Program-made: the position numbers and the translations under genes | Part shown: positions 25,490 through 33,612 of the stretch, piece after piece | Layout: the number at the start of each line of letters is the position of its first letter | Numbering within the stretch: the first letter of the stretch is position 1 | From: Deltaproteobacteria bacterium HGW-Deltaproteobacteria-14 | GTDB taxonomy: Bacteria > Myxococcota_A > UBA9042 > PHBI01 | Reading direction: 5' to 3' | NCBI GenBank assembly: GCA_002841945.1 | Contig: PHBI01000016.1 | Coordinates: 1-54,648, forward strand | Length of the DNA: 54,648 nt | Notes under the pieces: model-generated | Databases searched by the model: none | Told to the model about the DNA's origin: nothing | The model's input: the letters and a program-made list of their open reading frames with translations, nothing else

Positions 25490-26950
25490 ATGGTGACCGA
25501 GCTCCGCTTTTCGACCACGCCGCCCACCGCCGCCAAGTGCGACGCCTTCGTCGTCTGTGGCCGCAAGGCCCGGCTCGCCGCGGACGACGTGATCGCGCGG
25601 CTCCCCGAGGCGGTGCGCCCGGCGTGGAGCGCGATGCTCGAGTCGCTGCACCCCGGGGACGCCTTCTCCGCGACGACGACCTGGTACGGCGAGCCCGCGC
25701 GCCCGCTGACGGTGGTTGCGCTGTCGGACAAGGCCTCGCGCCACATGTCCCCGGGCCGCCCGGACGCGCTGGCCGACGGGCTGCGGGGGCGCGACGCCCG
25801 GGGCCGAACCGCCGTCATCATCGCCCTCGACGCCGCTGACCACGCCTTCGCCGCCGGCTGCGCGGTGGCCCGCGCGCTCCCCGCCTGGAGCGATCGCGGC
25901 AAGCGACAGGTCACGGCGCCGCGCAAGGTGCGGGTCGGGTTCCTGGCGCCGGACGGGCCGGTCAAGGACATGGCCCGCATCGAGGAGGCGGCGGCCGCGA
26001 TCCGCATGGTCGGCGAGCTGGTCGACCAGCCGGCGAGCGTGCTGCACACGACGGCCTTCGTCGCCCGCGCGGTCGCCGTCGCCGAGGAGGTCGGCGCGAG
26101 CTGCACCGTCATCACCGGGGAGGAGCTCGAGCAGCGGGGCTTCGGCGGGATCGCCGCCGTCGGGCGCGCGGCGACGCACCCGCCGGCGCTGGTGCACCTG
26201 AGCTGGGCCCCCGACGGAGCCCCCGAGGGCCGCGTCGCGTGGGTCGGCAAGGGGATCGTCTATGACACCGGCGGGCTCAGCCTCAAGGGCAAAAACGACA
26301 TGCCCGGGATGAAGGGCGACATGGCGGGCGCCGCCGCGGTCCTCGCGGCGTTCCGGGCGGCGGCGCGCCTCGGCTGGAACCGCCGCGTCGACGCGATCCT
26401 GTGCCTGGCCGAGAACAGCGTCGGCCCGGACGCGATCCGGCCCGACGACATCCTCCATATGTACTCGGGGCGCACGGTCGAGGTGAACAACACCGACGCC
26501 GAGGGGCGGCTGGTGCTGGCTGACGGCGTCGCCTACGCGGTGCGGCAGCTGTCGCCCGAGGTGATCGTGGACATGGCGACCCTGACCGGGGCCCAGCTCC
26601 TCGCGACCGGCAAGCGGCACGCCGGGATCGTGTGCAACGACGAGGCGCTCGAGCAGCGCGCGATCGTGGCCGGCCGGGCCGCGGGCGATCTGGTGCACGC
26701 GCTCCCGTACGCGCCGGAGCTCTTCCGCGACGAGTTCAAGAGCAAGGTCGCGGACATGAAGAACTCCGTGAAGGACCGCATGAACGCGCAGTCGTCGTGC
26801 GCGGCGCAGTTCATCGCCGAGCACCTCGTCGGCTACACGCGGCCCTGGCTGCACGTCGACATCGCGGGGCCGGCCGAGGCGCGGGAGCGCGGGACGGGGT
26901 ATGGCGTCGCGTTGCTGCTCGAGCTCTTCGCGCCGGAGGGAGTTGGGTGA
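25490..26950 (+). CDS. Leucyl aminopeptidase (M17)
   Basis: The 486-aa cytosolic two-metal exopeptidase releases N-terminal residues from peptides. The C-terminal catalytic domain shows VGKGIVYDTGGLSLKGK (metal- and substrate-binding Lys and Asp), MKGDMAGAAAVLAA, and the signature NTDAEGRLVLAD with metal ligands Asp and Glu. The N-terminal domain is divergent, as usual. ATG 25490 is preceded by GAGGA; an upstream in-frame GTG at 25427 would add 21 low-complexity residues. Probably monocistronic or weakly linked to the radical SAM gene. Confidence 0.94.
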   Translation: MVTELRFSTTPPTAAKCDAFVVCGRKARLAADDVIARLPEAVRPAWSAMLESLHPGDAFSATTTWYGEPARPLTVVALSDKASRHMSPGRPDALADGLRGRDARGRTAVIIALDAADHAFAAGCAVARALPAWSDRGKRQVTAPRKVRVGFLAPDGPVKDMARIEEAAAAIRMVGELVDQPASVLHTTAFVARAVAVAEEVGASCTVITGEELEQRGFGGIAAVGRAATHPPALVHLSWAPDGAPEGRVAWVGKGIVYDTGGLSLKGKNDMPGMKGDMAGAAAVLAAFRAAARLGWNRRVDAILCLAENSVGPDAIRPDDILHMYSGRTVEVNNTDAEGRLVLADGVAYAVRQLSPEVIVDMATLTGAQLLATGKRHAGIVCNDEALEQRAIVAGRAAGDLVHALPYAPELFRDEFKSKVADMKNSVKDRMNAQSSCAAQFIAEHLVGYTRPWLHVDIAGPAEARERGTGYGVALLLELFAPEGVG

Positions 26951-26967
26951 GACGGTCGAGACGGGGG

Positions 26968-26996
26968 TTGACGCAGCCCAGGGGGAGCGCTACAAC
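26968..26996 (+). promoter_or_regulatory. Strong sigma-70 promoter for the 58-aa protein gene
   Basis: TTGACG, a 17-bp spacer and TACAAC lie just after the leucyl aminopeptidase stop. The predicted leader before GTG 27116 is about 110 nt, long enough to carry structure. Confidence 0.6.
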
Positions 26997-27115
26997 CCCG
27001 CGGCTCCCGCGAGCGCGCGCCGCGGTTCGCGAGCAACCCAGGCGACCGAGGCCCAGCACCGCCTGACGAGGGCGACCGCGGCCGGCCACATGATCGGACA
27101 GACGAGAGGATAGAC

Positions 27116-27292
27116 GTGGCGAACACCAAGAACATCTCGGATCGGCAGGAGCGCAAGGCCAAGAAGCGCGAGCTTCGCCGTGGCCTCAAGGTCCAGTTCG
27201 GCAGCCTGAACAAGGACCAGAAGCGCCGCTTTCGCAAGAGCGAGACGGTCGGCCTGCGCAAGTGGGTTGCCGAAGAGCTGAACAAGGCGTAG
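27116..27292 (+). CDS. Small, very basic 58-residue protein
   Basis: GTG 27116 has GAGAGGA five to six bases upstream and the frame ends with TAG at 27290. The product begins MANTKNISDRQERKAKKREL and contains about 20 Lys/Arg in 58 residues, with a compact end RKWVAEELNKA. It has no membrane segment. The gene has its own well-formed promoter and is followed at once by a perfect 9-bp-stem hairpin, so it is a complete small transcription unit. The composition suggests binding to RNA, DNA or the ribosome; this is inference from charge only. I do not recognise a family. It is smaller than most gene finders keep. Confidence 0.75.
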   Translation: MANTKNISDRQERKAKKRELRRGLKVQFGSLNKDQKRRFRKSETVGLRKWVAEELNKA

Positions 27293-27300
27293 CGGGCTTT

Positions 27301-27325
27301 GTGCGGCGCAACACGCGCGCCGCAC
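27301..27325 (+). terminator. Hairpin after the 58-aa protein gene
   Basis: GTGCGGCGC and GCGCCGCAC form a perfect 9-bp stem with a 7-base loop, nine bases after the stop. Only GTT follows, so it is a probable but T-poor terminator. Confidence 0.6.
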
Positions 27326-27449
27326 GTTCCGCCCCACGCCGGCGAGCGCAGCCTGGGTGGCCACCGTGAAGACGGGCGGCTGCGCCGGGCTGTTTTCGTT
27401 GCGCTGCGGTAGGCCTCGCGGCTTGTTCGAGCGATCTTGCGGGGGTCGG

Positions 27450-27479
27450 TTGCCACTGGCGGCAGCGATTCGCTAGACT
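27450..27479 (+). promoter_or_regulatory. Putative sigma-70 promoter for lipoprotein gene
   Basis: TTGCCA, an 18-bp spacer and TAGACT precede the lipoprotein ATG by about 148 bp. Confidence 0.4.
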
Positions 27480-27627
27480 CGTTTCACCGCACGGTTCGTC
27501 GGTCTCGCCGTCGCATCCCTCGCATGCCGCGGCGACCCTCCGGCGCCGGGCGCCGCGACGCAGTCCCCCCCGTTCTTCTCGAGATCACTCGGTTCAGTGG
27601 ATCGACCCGGCAATCAGGAGTCTTGGC

Positions 27628-28359
27628 ATGAAGCGTTTCCTTCTGGCGTGGGCGTCCGCCGCGCTCCTCGTAGCAGCCTGCGGCGACAGCGGCACCAGCA
27701 CCACCGACACGACCGGCGGTGACACCTCCACCGGCAGCGACACGATCGCCGACACCACGACGAGCGCCGGCACGTCGGCCATCACCGGGGTCTCGACCAC
27801 GGGGGTGACCTGCTCCGAGCCGACGGCGGCGGCGGGTTGCACCGGGATGAACAGCGACGCCGCCAGCGTGGGCTTCTCCTACCCGTGGTGCGGCCTCAGC
27901 TATGACGGCACGGATTTCACCTGCCAGGGGTGCCCGCACGGCCGCACCAACCTTCAGGGCAAGTACCGCCGCATCAAGGACGGGACGTCGTCGCCGCCGG
28001 TGATGGACTTCGACAGCTTTAAGGAGATCCTCAGCGTCGACGGGAACACCTTCCACAACAAGATCCTCGACGACGCCGGGACGACGCTCGAGATGCGCGG
28101 CTACTTCATGTGCGCCGAGAAGCCCGAGCAGGCCAACGAGCGCACCTTCTGGAAGATCCTGACCAGCACCGAGTCCACCGGCGAGTTCGCGGCCGGCGCT
28201 GTGCTGATGTCGGATCACATCATCGTTCAGGGCACCGACCAGGCGCTCATTTCGTGGTCCTACGACGACGGCGGCGTGATGAAGTGGGACGATGCCGAGT
28301 ACTGCCGTATCGGCACCAAGGTCAGCGGCGTCGACTGCACGGACCCGTTCGCGAACTGA
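27628..28359 (+). CDS. Predicted lipoprotein with Thr/Ser-rich stalk
   Basis: The protein is 243 aa. Lipobox LVAAC gives Cys18, followed by a Thr/Ser/Asp/Gly linker to about residue 58 (TSTTDTTGGDTSTGSD), a typical surface stalk of these bacteria. The globular part has seven Cys (VTCSEP, AAGCTG, WCGLSY, FTCQGCPHG), a CxxC pair included, then YRRIKDGTSSPPVMDFDSF and strand-like segments. CAGGAG stands seven bases before the ATG. A textbook intrinsic terminator follows. I do not recognise the family; it is likely an outer-membrane lipoprotein. Confidence 0.88.
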   Translation: MKRFLLAWASAALLVAACGDSGTSTTDTTGGDTSTGSDTIADTTTSAGTSAITGVSTTGVTCSEPTAAAGCTGMNSDAASVGFSYPWCGLSYDGTDFTCQGCPHGRTNLQGKYRRIKDGTSSPPVMDFDSFKEILSVDGNTFHNKILDDAGTTLEMRGYFMCAEKPEQANERTFWKILTSTESTGEFAAGAVLMSDHIIVQGTDQALISWSYDDGGVMKWDDAEYCRIGTKVSGVDCTDPFAN

Positions 28360-28376
28360 TCCGCTGACGCTCCGCG

Positions 28377-28410
28377 AAGGGGAGGGGGCCCAGCGCCTCC
28401 TCCCCTTTTT
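28377..28410 (+). terminator. Intrinsic terminator
   Basis: AAGGGGAGGGGGC pairs with GCCTCCTCCCCTT with one mismatch around a 5-base loop. It ends in TTTTT, 18 bp after the lipoprotein stop. It is the clearest rho-independent terminator in the window. Confidence 0.85.
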
Positions 28411-28449
28411 CATGCCCGATCGCGCCCGGCGGTGGGCGCGTCCTTTGGC

Positions 28450-28477
28450 TTGCAAAGGGGCCGGCGTCGAGTAGGAT
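28450..28477 (+). promoter_or_regulatory. Putative promoter for prfB
   Basis: TTGCAA, a 16-bp spacer and TAGGAT give a leader of about 45 nt before the prfB ATG. Confidence 0.45.
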
Positions 28478-28527
28478 TCGCCGCCTGCGTGGCTCGTCCC
28501 GCAACCCGACACGCGTGGAGTGACCCC

Positions 28528-29623
28528 ATGTTCGACCCCGAGAAGGACCGTGTCCGCGACCTCCAGCAGCGCCTCGATGCGCTGAGGGGGCGACTTTGAC
28601 GTCGCGGCGACTGAAGCGCGCCTGAGCGAGCTCGAGCACCTGCTCGCGTCTCCCGGGCTGTGGGATGACAACGAGCGGGCGCAGGGCCTGTTGAAGGAGC
28701 GCGGTGGGCTCCAGGACGCGCTGGCGAAGATCGCGCGCCCCTCCGCGCTCGTCGACGACGCCGCGGTGCTCATCGAGCTCGGCGACATGGAGGGCGACGC
28801 GTCGGTCGGCGACGAGATCGTCGAGCACCTCGACAAGGCCGAGCGGCTCGTCGGTCACCTCGAGTTCGCCCGCATGCTCAGCGGCGAGAACGACGCCCAC
28901 GACGCGATCCTGACGGTCAACGCCGGCGCCGGCGGGACCGACAGCCAGGACTGGGCGGAGATGCTCTTCCGCATGTACACCCGCTACTGCGAGCGCCAGG
29001 GCTGGCAGGTCGAGCTCCTCGACGAGCAGCCCGGGGAAGAGGCGGGCATCAAGTCGGCCTCGATCGGGGTCAAGGGCGACTTCGCCTACGGGATGCTGCG
29101 GTCGGAGGCCGGCGTCCACCGCCTGGTGCGCATCTCGCCCTTCGACTCGAACGCCCGGCGGCACACGGCGTTCGCGGCCTGCTTCGTGTTCCCGGACATC
29201 GAAGACGACATCGAGATCGACATCAACGAGAACGATCTGCGGGTCGACGTCTACCGGGCCTCGGGCGCCGGCGGGCAGCACATCAACAAGACCTCGAGCG
29301 CGGTCCGCATCGTCCACCTCCCGACGAACACGGTCGTGCAGTGTCAGGCCGAGCGGAGCCAGCACAAGAACCGCGCGAAGGCGATGAAGATGCTCAAGGC
29401 GCGGCTCTACGACCTCGAGGTGAAGAGCCGCAACGCCGAGCGCGACGCGGTCGAGGCGACCAAGCAGGACATCGCCTTCGGCAGCCAGATCCGCAACTAC
29501 GTGTTGCACCCCTACCAGATCGTGAAGGATCTGCGGACCGAGCACGAGACGAGCAACGTCACCGGCGTGCTCGACGGCGACATCGAAGGCTTCGTCAAAG
29601 CCTACCTGATCGCGGGGCAGTAG
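28528..29623 (+). CDS. prfB: Peptide chain release factor 2, with programmed +1 frameshift
   Basis: The gene reads as join(28528..28596, 28598..29623), 364 aa, matching the usual RF2 length. The first frame gives MFDPEKDRVRDLQQRLDALR plus GRL and meets TGA at 28597-28599. Skipping one T continues into DVAATEARLSELEHLL. RF2 recognises UGA and UAA: the tripeptide anticodon SPF is in RISPFDSNA, and the hydrolysis motif GGQ is in SGAGGQHINKTSS. The internal TGA is the known autoregulatory device: low RF2 slows termination at that UGA and favours the shift. ATG 28528 has GTGGAG seven bases upstream. The gene is isolated between a terminator and a convergent lipid operon ending 8 bp away. Confidence 0.97.
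28585..28600 (+). promoter_or_regulatory. RF2 programmed frameshift site
   Basis: An internal SD-like AGGGGG is followed after three bases by CTT-TGA-C, the same arrangement as in E. coli prfB. The shift moves the ribosome from CTT to the overlapping TTT. Confidence 0.95.
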
Positions 29624-29631
29624 CCCGGCTC

Positions 29632-30681
29632 TCAGCCGCGCGACTCCTCGGCCAGCGCGTCGGCCGGGGTGAGCATCACCCCGGTCGGCGGCGGCGGCGG
29701 GGCGGGGTGGGCCGCGATGCGGCTCGTGTCGACGACGAAGTAGTCGGGGGCCAGATCCGTCGAGCGCATCTCGTTCCACAGGTCGGCGACCGTCTCGAGG
29801 CCCACGAGCCCGCGCGCGACGAAGTCCGCCGCGCTCCGGAGCAGCGACGGCGGGTGCTTGCCGTACTGGGTGGCGAGCACCCGCGCCACGTCGAGCACGC
29901 TCGCGCGGGTGATGTGGCCCGACTCACAGAGGCGCAGCGCCATCTGGAAGGTGTCGTGGCACGGCAGCACGTTCGGCGCGAAGTCGGCGAAGCGCCGCGG
30001 ATCGGAGCGGTTCTCGAGGTTGATCAAGATGAGCTCGACGAGCTCACCCGTCGGCATCCCCTCGGCGATCCCCGCGATGTAGCTCGCGTCCTCCTTTCTT
30101 ACGCCGTTCTTCAACAGCGTCCGGCGCAGCCGGTCCCCGCGCAGCCGTCCCGCGACCACGTCGGCGTACATCGAGTAGATGAGCGCGTCCGACTCCGAGT
30201 CGTCACCGAACAGGCACTCCTTGACGGTCCACGGCAGCTCGAGCCGGTTGAGCAGCAGCGCGCTCAGCTTGTAGCCGATCTGCTCGCGCAGCTTGCCGAC
30301 CTTGCCGCGTCGCAGCAGGGCGAGCTGGTCCTTGAAGGTGATCCCGTCGTACTCCACGCCGTCGATCAGCATCTTGCGCTGCAACACAGCGCGCAGCTGG
30401 GGCGGGCTCGCAGAGACGAAGTAGATCGGGTTGGACTGGGTCTCCCCGCGCGCGGCGGTCCCCCGGCGGAGCGCCCGCAAGAGCGCCCCGGTGCCGGCGA
30501 CGTTGCGCTTGTCGACCGCGAACTCGAGCGGGATCGATAAGAGCCCCTTGAGGCTGTTGATCTCGCTCGCGAGGTAGGTCTTGTCGATGTCCCAGACGTA
30601 GACGCGGCCCTCGAAGCCGTCGCCGTAGCGGCGCTCGTTGGTCCGGTCGAGCGGGTAGCGGTAGTCCTCGGGGCGCGCCAT
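29632..30681 (-). CDS. APP1-like HAD-type phosphatase (probable phosphatidate phosphatase)
   Basis: The protein is 349 aa. HAD motif I is VYVWDIDKTYL (nucleophile Asp in DxDKT) near residue 30, motif II is YFVSASPPQL, and the acidic motif may be FGDDSESDALIY. This resembles the catalytic domain of APP1/DUF2183 phosphatases, which dephosphorylate phosphatidic acid. The C-terminal 120 residues are helical and unassigned, ending in a Pro-rich tail. ATG 30681 shares its A with the TGA of gpsA (TGATG), so it is the last gene of a three-gene lipid operon. A DAG-producing or lipid-turnover role fits the two upstream genes; alternatively it is a HAD enzyme with another substrate. Confidence 0.8.
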   Translation of the reverse strand: MARPEDYRYPLDRTNERRYGDGFEGRVYVWDIDKTYLASEINSLKGLLSIPLEFAVDKRNVAGTGALLRALRRGTAARGETQSNPIYFVSASPPQLRAVLQRKMLIDGVEYDGITFKDQLALLRRGKVGKLREQIGYKLSALLLNRLELPWTVKECLFGDDSESDALIYSMYADVVAGRLRGDRLRRTLLKNGVRKEDASYIAGIAEGMPTGELVELILINLENRSDPRRFADFAPNVLPCHDTFQMALRLCESGHITRASVLDVARVLATQYGKHPPSLLRSAADFVARGLVGLETVADLWNEMRSTDLAPDYFVVDTSRIAAHPAPPPPPTGVMLTPADALAEESRG

Positions 30682-31766
30682 CAGCCGTGCCTTCGCCCCG
30701 CCACCGCGAGGGCCGTCTCGACGACCGAGCCGGAGATCGGCTCCGGCTCGTCGATGGGGCGTTCCGTGTGCTCGTAGCGGTTGGCCCGGGACATGAGCGT
30801 CCCGAGCACGTCGCTGACCTTCTCGCCGCCGAACAGCACCTGGTACACCCCGCGCGCGATGGGCATGTCGACCCCGAGCCGCTCGGCGTGCATGTGCACC
30901 GCGTTGGTCGTGTTCACGCCCTCGGCGACCTTGTGCATCGTGGCGAGCGCCCCGTCGAGGGTCAGCCCCTCGGCGAGCTTGCGGCCGAGGCTGTTGTTTC
31001 GCGAGAGCGGCGAGCTGCACGTGGCGATGAGGTCGCCGATGCCCGCGAGGCCGATGCTCGTCAGGCGGTCCGAGCCGTGACGCTCGGCGAAGCGGCTGAT
31101 CTCGGCGAGGCCGCGGGTCAGCAACATCGACAGCGAGTTGGCGCCGAGCCCGAGCCCGGTGCACGCCCCGGCCGCGATGGCGATGATGTTCTTGAGCGCC
31201 CCGAAGGTCTCGACCCCGACGATGTCGTAGTTGCCGTAGACGCGCAGGGTCGGGCCGGCGATGAGCCGCGCGCCGACGTCGATGACCTCGTCATACGGGC
31301 TCGCGACGACGGTCGCCGTCGGCTGACCGGCCATGATCTCGTCGGCGAGGTTCGGCCCGCTGATAGCGCCGATCTTGCGCGCGCAGGTCTCCTCGCGCAG
31401 CACCTGGGACATGCGCTTGAGGTGCTCGGCCTCGAAGCCCTTGGTCGCCGACAGCAGGATCTGGTCGCCGGTGACGAACGCCCCCATCTCGAAGGCGATG
31501 GAGCGGAAGCTCTTCGCGGGGATGGCGACGATCATCGTGTCCGCGAAGCGGACCGCCTCCTCGAGATCGGTCGTCGCGACGACCCGCGCGTGGATCGGCA
31601 GCTCCTTGAGGTAGTAGCTGTTGGTGTGCTGCTCGTTGACCTCGGCGACCCGCTCGACGTTGCGCATCCACAGGCGGACGTCGGCCCCGCTCGCCGCCAT
31701 CAGGTGCGCCAGGGCGGTCCCCCAGGATCCGCCGCCGATCACGCTCGCGCGCTTGTCCTGACCCAT
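30681..31766 (-). CDS. gpsA: Glycerol-3-phosphate dehydrogenase (NAD(P)+)
   Basis: The 361-aa enzyme reduces dihydroxyacetone phosphate to sn-glycerol 3-phosphate for phospholipid synthesis. The dinucleotide motif GGGSWGTALAHL is near residue 10, then SGPNLADEI, the catalytic Lys in GALKNIIAIAAG, and IGLAGIGDLIATCSSPLSRN. The tail is about 25 residues longer than the E. coli enzyme. ATG 31766 shares its A with the stop of the acyltransferase gene (TGATG) and its own stop overlaps the next ATG the same way. Supplying the acceptor for the acyltransferase encoded just upstream makes biochemical sense. Confidence 0.94.
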   Translation of the reverse strand: MGQDKRASVIGGGSWGTALAHLMAASGADVRLWMRNVERVAEVNEQHTNSYYLKELPIHARVVATTDLEEAVRFADTMIVAIPAKSFRSIAFEMGAFVTGDQILLSATKGFEAEHLKRMSQVLREETCARKIGAISGPNLADEIMAGQPTATVVASPYDEVIDVGARLIAGPTLRVYGNYDIVGVETFGALKNIIAIAAGACTGLGLGANSLSMLLTRGLAEISRFAERHGSDRLTSIGLAGIGDLIATCSSPLSRNNSLGRKLAEGLTLDGALATMHKVAEGVNTTNAVHMHAERLGVDMPIARGVYQVLFGGEKVSDVLGTLMSRANRYEHTERPIDEPEPISGSVVETALAVAGRRHG

Positions 31767-33385
31767 CACGACGCCTCCGCGAGCGCGCGCTGAAGCTCTC
31801 GCTCGAGCCCATAGCCGCGCAGCCGGTTCGAGTAGTAGAGCAGCAGGTTCATGTCCTCGGTGAAGACCCGGTCGCCGCGCCGGACCATCACCGGGCGGGT
31901 GTGATAGGTCCCGAAATGACGCAGCGCACTCTGGACGATAACCGTTGCATCGCCTGAGGATACGCTCCGTGAATCGAGGGTGATCTCGCCCTTGCGAGCG
32001 AGCTCCGCCACGGCGTCCCACATCTCCGCGACGTGGCGCGTCAGCTCGGAGACGGTCACCCCGGTCCCCTCGTCCCCGGTCCGCAGGAGCCGATAGAGGT
32101 CGAGGTCGCGGTGGCGATGCCTGACCATCTCGAAGAGCGTGAACGCGACCAGGTTGGTCGACAGCACGACGTTGTGCACCTTGAAGCTGCGGCCCACCGA
32201 CTCGCCCGCCTCGCGGGTGTAGACGCGGTCGCGCTGCGGCAGGTGGGTCGGGCGCCCCTCCTTGTCGGACACGTAGCGCGTGATGTCGATCACGCGCCCG
32301 TGGCTGTCGATCGAGTTGCCTTCCGGGTCGACGGCGTTGCCGAAGGGGTCGAGGGGGTCACCGACGTTGACGCTGATGCGGCTCGACAGGTTGACCAGGT
32401 TCTGGGTGAACTGCAGGATCTTGCGCGGCCGGGACGACTCGTCGTCGTCGATGATGTAGCGCGACTTGCCCTGGATGCGCAGGTGGTCGTCGATGAGGGT
32501 CTCGGCCTCGAGCACGAGGTGGTAGTTGAGCGTGCACGGGACGACGTAGATGTTGGGCCGGTCCTGCTTGCGCGCGAGGTTGTTGATGTAGGCGCGCAGC
32601 CCGCACGACAGCAGGCCGAGCTTGAGGCGGTCCTCGATCTTGCCGGAGCGGACGCGGGTGCCGGCGGGGAAGAAGAGGTTCGGCTGCCCCATCTCGAGGG
32701 CGACCGTCGCGTACTCCTTGAGGATGTCCTTGTAGATCGGCGCGGTCTTGCGCCGGTCGACGCGGTAGGCGCCGAGGTTGCGCATGAAGAAGGACATCAC
32801 CGGGTTGGTGAAGAGGTTGAGGCCGGCGCCGTAGGTGAAGGGCGGCAGGCCCATCGCGAACAGCGCCCAGCCGACCACCGGGCTGTCGAGGTTCGAGACG
32901 TGGGTCGGCGCCAGGATCACGGTGCCGAGCTCGTTCATCCGGCGCAGCCCCTCGACGTTGCCGCGGATGTTGATGGTCTCGGCGATGTCCGGCATCCCGC
33001 GCGACATCAGGCGCTTGGGGCTCAGCGCGTTGAGCAGCAGCGGGAGCGCCTTCGGCATGACCGAGGTCGCCATGCCGTAGACCCACGGCGAGAAGTTGCC
33101 GCGGATCTCCTCGGTGAAGCGCTCGACGATGCCCTTGAGGAGCTCCTTGAGCTCGGAGTCACCGGCCTTGGACAAACGCGACTTCACCCCGTCCCAGAAG
33201 GCGGCGTCCTGGGCTCGCACCGGGCTCTCCCGGTCGGTCTCGAGGCGCTTCTTCTCGTGGTAGAGGGTGTCGTTGATCAGCACGTCGAGCGGCAGCCCGT
33301 CGTCGAGCGCCGCCTGGGCGATGCAGGCGTCGACGATACGGCTCCGGAGCTCGACGAGCGCGGCGTCACGTAGGTCGTTTCTCAT
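31766..33385 (-). CDS. PlsB-like glycerol-3-phosphate acyltransferase
   Basis: The protein is 539 aa, shorter than E. coli PlsB. Block I is APTHVSNLDSP (catalytic HxxxxD), block II GAYRVDRRKTAPIYK, block III FFPAGTRVRSGK, block IV VVPCTLNY. In block III the usual Glu of F(P)EGxRSR is Ala, and the second Ser is Val; this could affect glycerol-3-phosphate binding or reflect another acceptor. The C-terminal region is helical, as in PlsB. ATG 33385 has AAGGAG eight bases upstream. It is the first gene of an operon with gpsA and the APP1-like phosphatase, each overlapping by one base. Confidence 0.88.
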   Translation of the reverse strand: MRNDLRDAALVELRSRIVDACIAQAALDDGLPLDVLINDTLYHEKKRLETDRESPVRAQDAAFWDGVKSRLSKAGDSELKELLKGIVERFTEEIRGNFSPWVYGMATSVMPKALPLLLNALSPKRLMSRGMPDIAETINIRGNVEGLRRMNELGTVILAPTHVSNLDSPVVGWALFAMGLPPFTYGAGLNLFTNPVMSFFMRNLGAYRVDRRKTAPIYKDILKEYATVALEMGQPNLFFPAGTRVRSGKIEDRLKLGLLSCGLRAYINNLARKQDRPNIYVVPCTLNYHLVLEAETLIDDHLRIQGKSRYIIDDDESSRPRKILQFTQNLVNLSSRISVNVGDPLDPFGNAVDPEGNSIDSHGRVIDITRYVSDKEGRPTHLPQRDRVYTREAGESVGRSFKVHNVVLSTNLVAFTLFEMVRHRHRDLDLYRLLRTGDEGTGVTVSELTRHVAEMWDAVAELARKGEITLDSRSVSSGDATVIVQSALRHFGTYHTRPVMVRRGDRVFTEDMNLLLYYSNRLRGYGLERELQRALAEAS

Positions 33386-33575
33386 CGGCGAACTCCTTCG
33401 ACGCGTTCGGGCCCGGCGCGTGACAGGGCGCCAGCGGAGCGGGCGCCGAGGCGCACCTCCGCCGAGGCGGACCGGCCGCCACTCTACATGACCCGAACGT
33501 GGCCGGCCACCGCACCCGAGGCCCGGCGACGGGCGCCCGCATCCCCGCCCGCCTGCCCGGAACGCGCAATGTGAG

Positions 33576-33604
33576 TTGACGAGGTCCCCGCTCGCGTCGA
33601 TGGT
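33576..33604 (+). promoter_or_regulatory. Promoter predicting a leaderless mRNA
   Basis: TTGACG, a 17-bp spacer and GATGGT end eight bases before ATG 33613, which has no SD. Confidence 0.5.
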
Positions 33605-33612
33605 GGGCCGGC

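Larger units (their letters stand above)
27293..27627. other. 335-bp intergenic region
   Basis: It holds the terminator hairpin of the small basic protein gene, then about 120 bp without recognisable signals, then a promoter at 27450-27479 and an approximately 140-nt leader of the next lipoprotein gene. No small ORF with a credible SD was seen in it. Confidence 0.6.

Noticed and set aside
28597..28599. In-frame TGA in prfB as evidence for a pseudogene
   Set aside because: It sits in a canonical RF2 programmed frameshift site and the +1 frame continues normally.
32033..33373. 446-codon plus-strand frame over the acyltransferase gene
   Set aside because: Low-complexity shadow; the minus-strand frame has the acyltransferase blocks.
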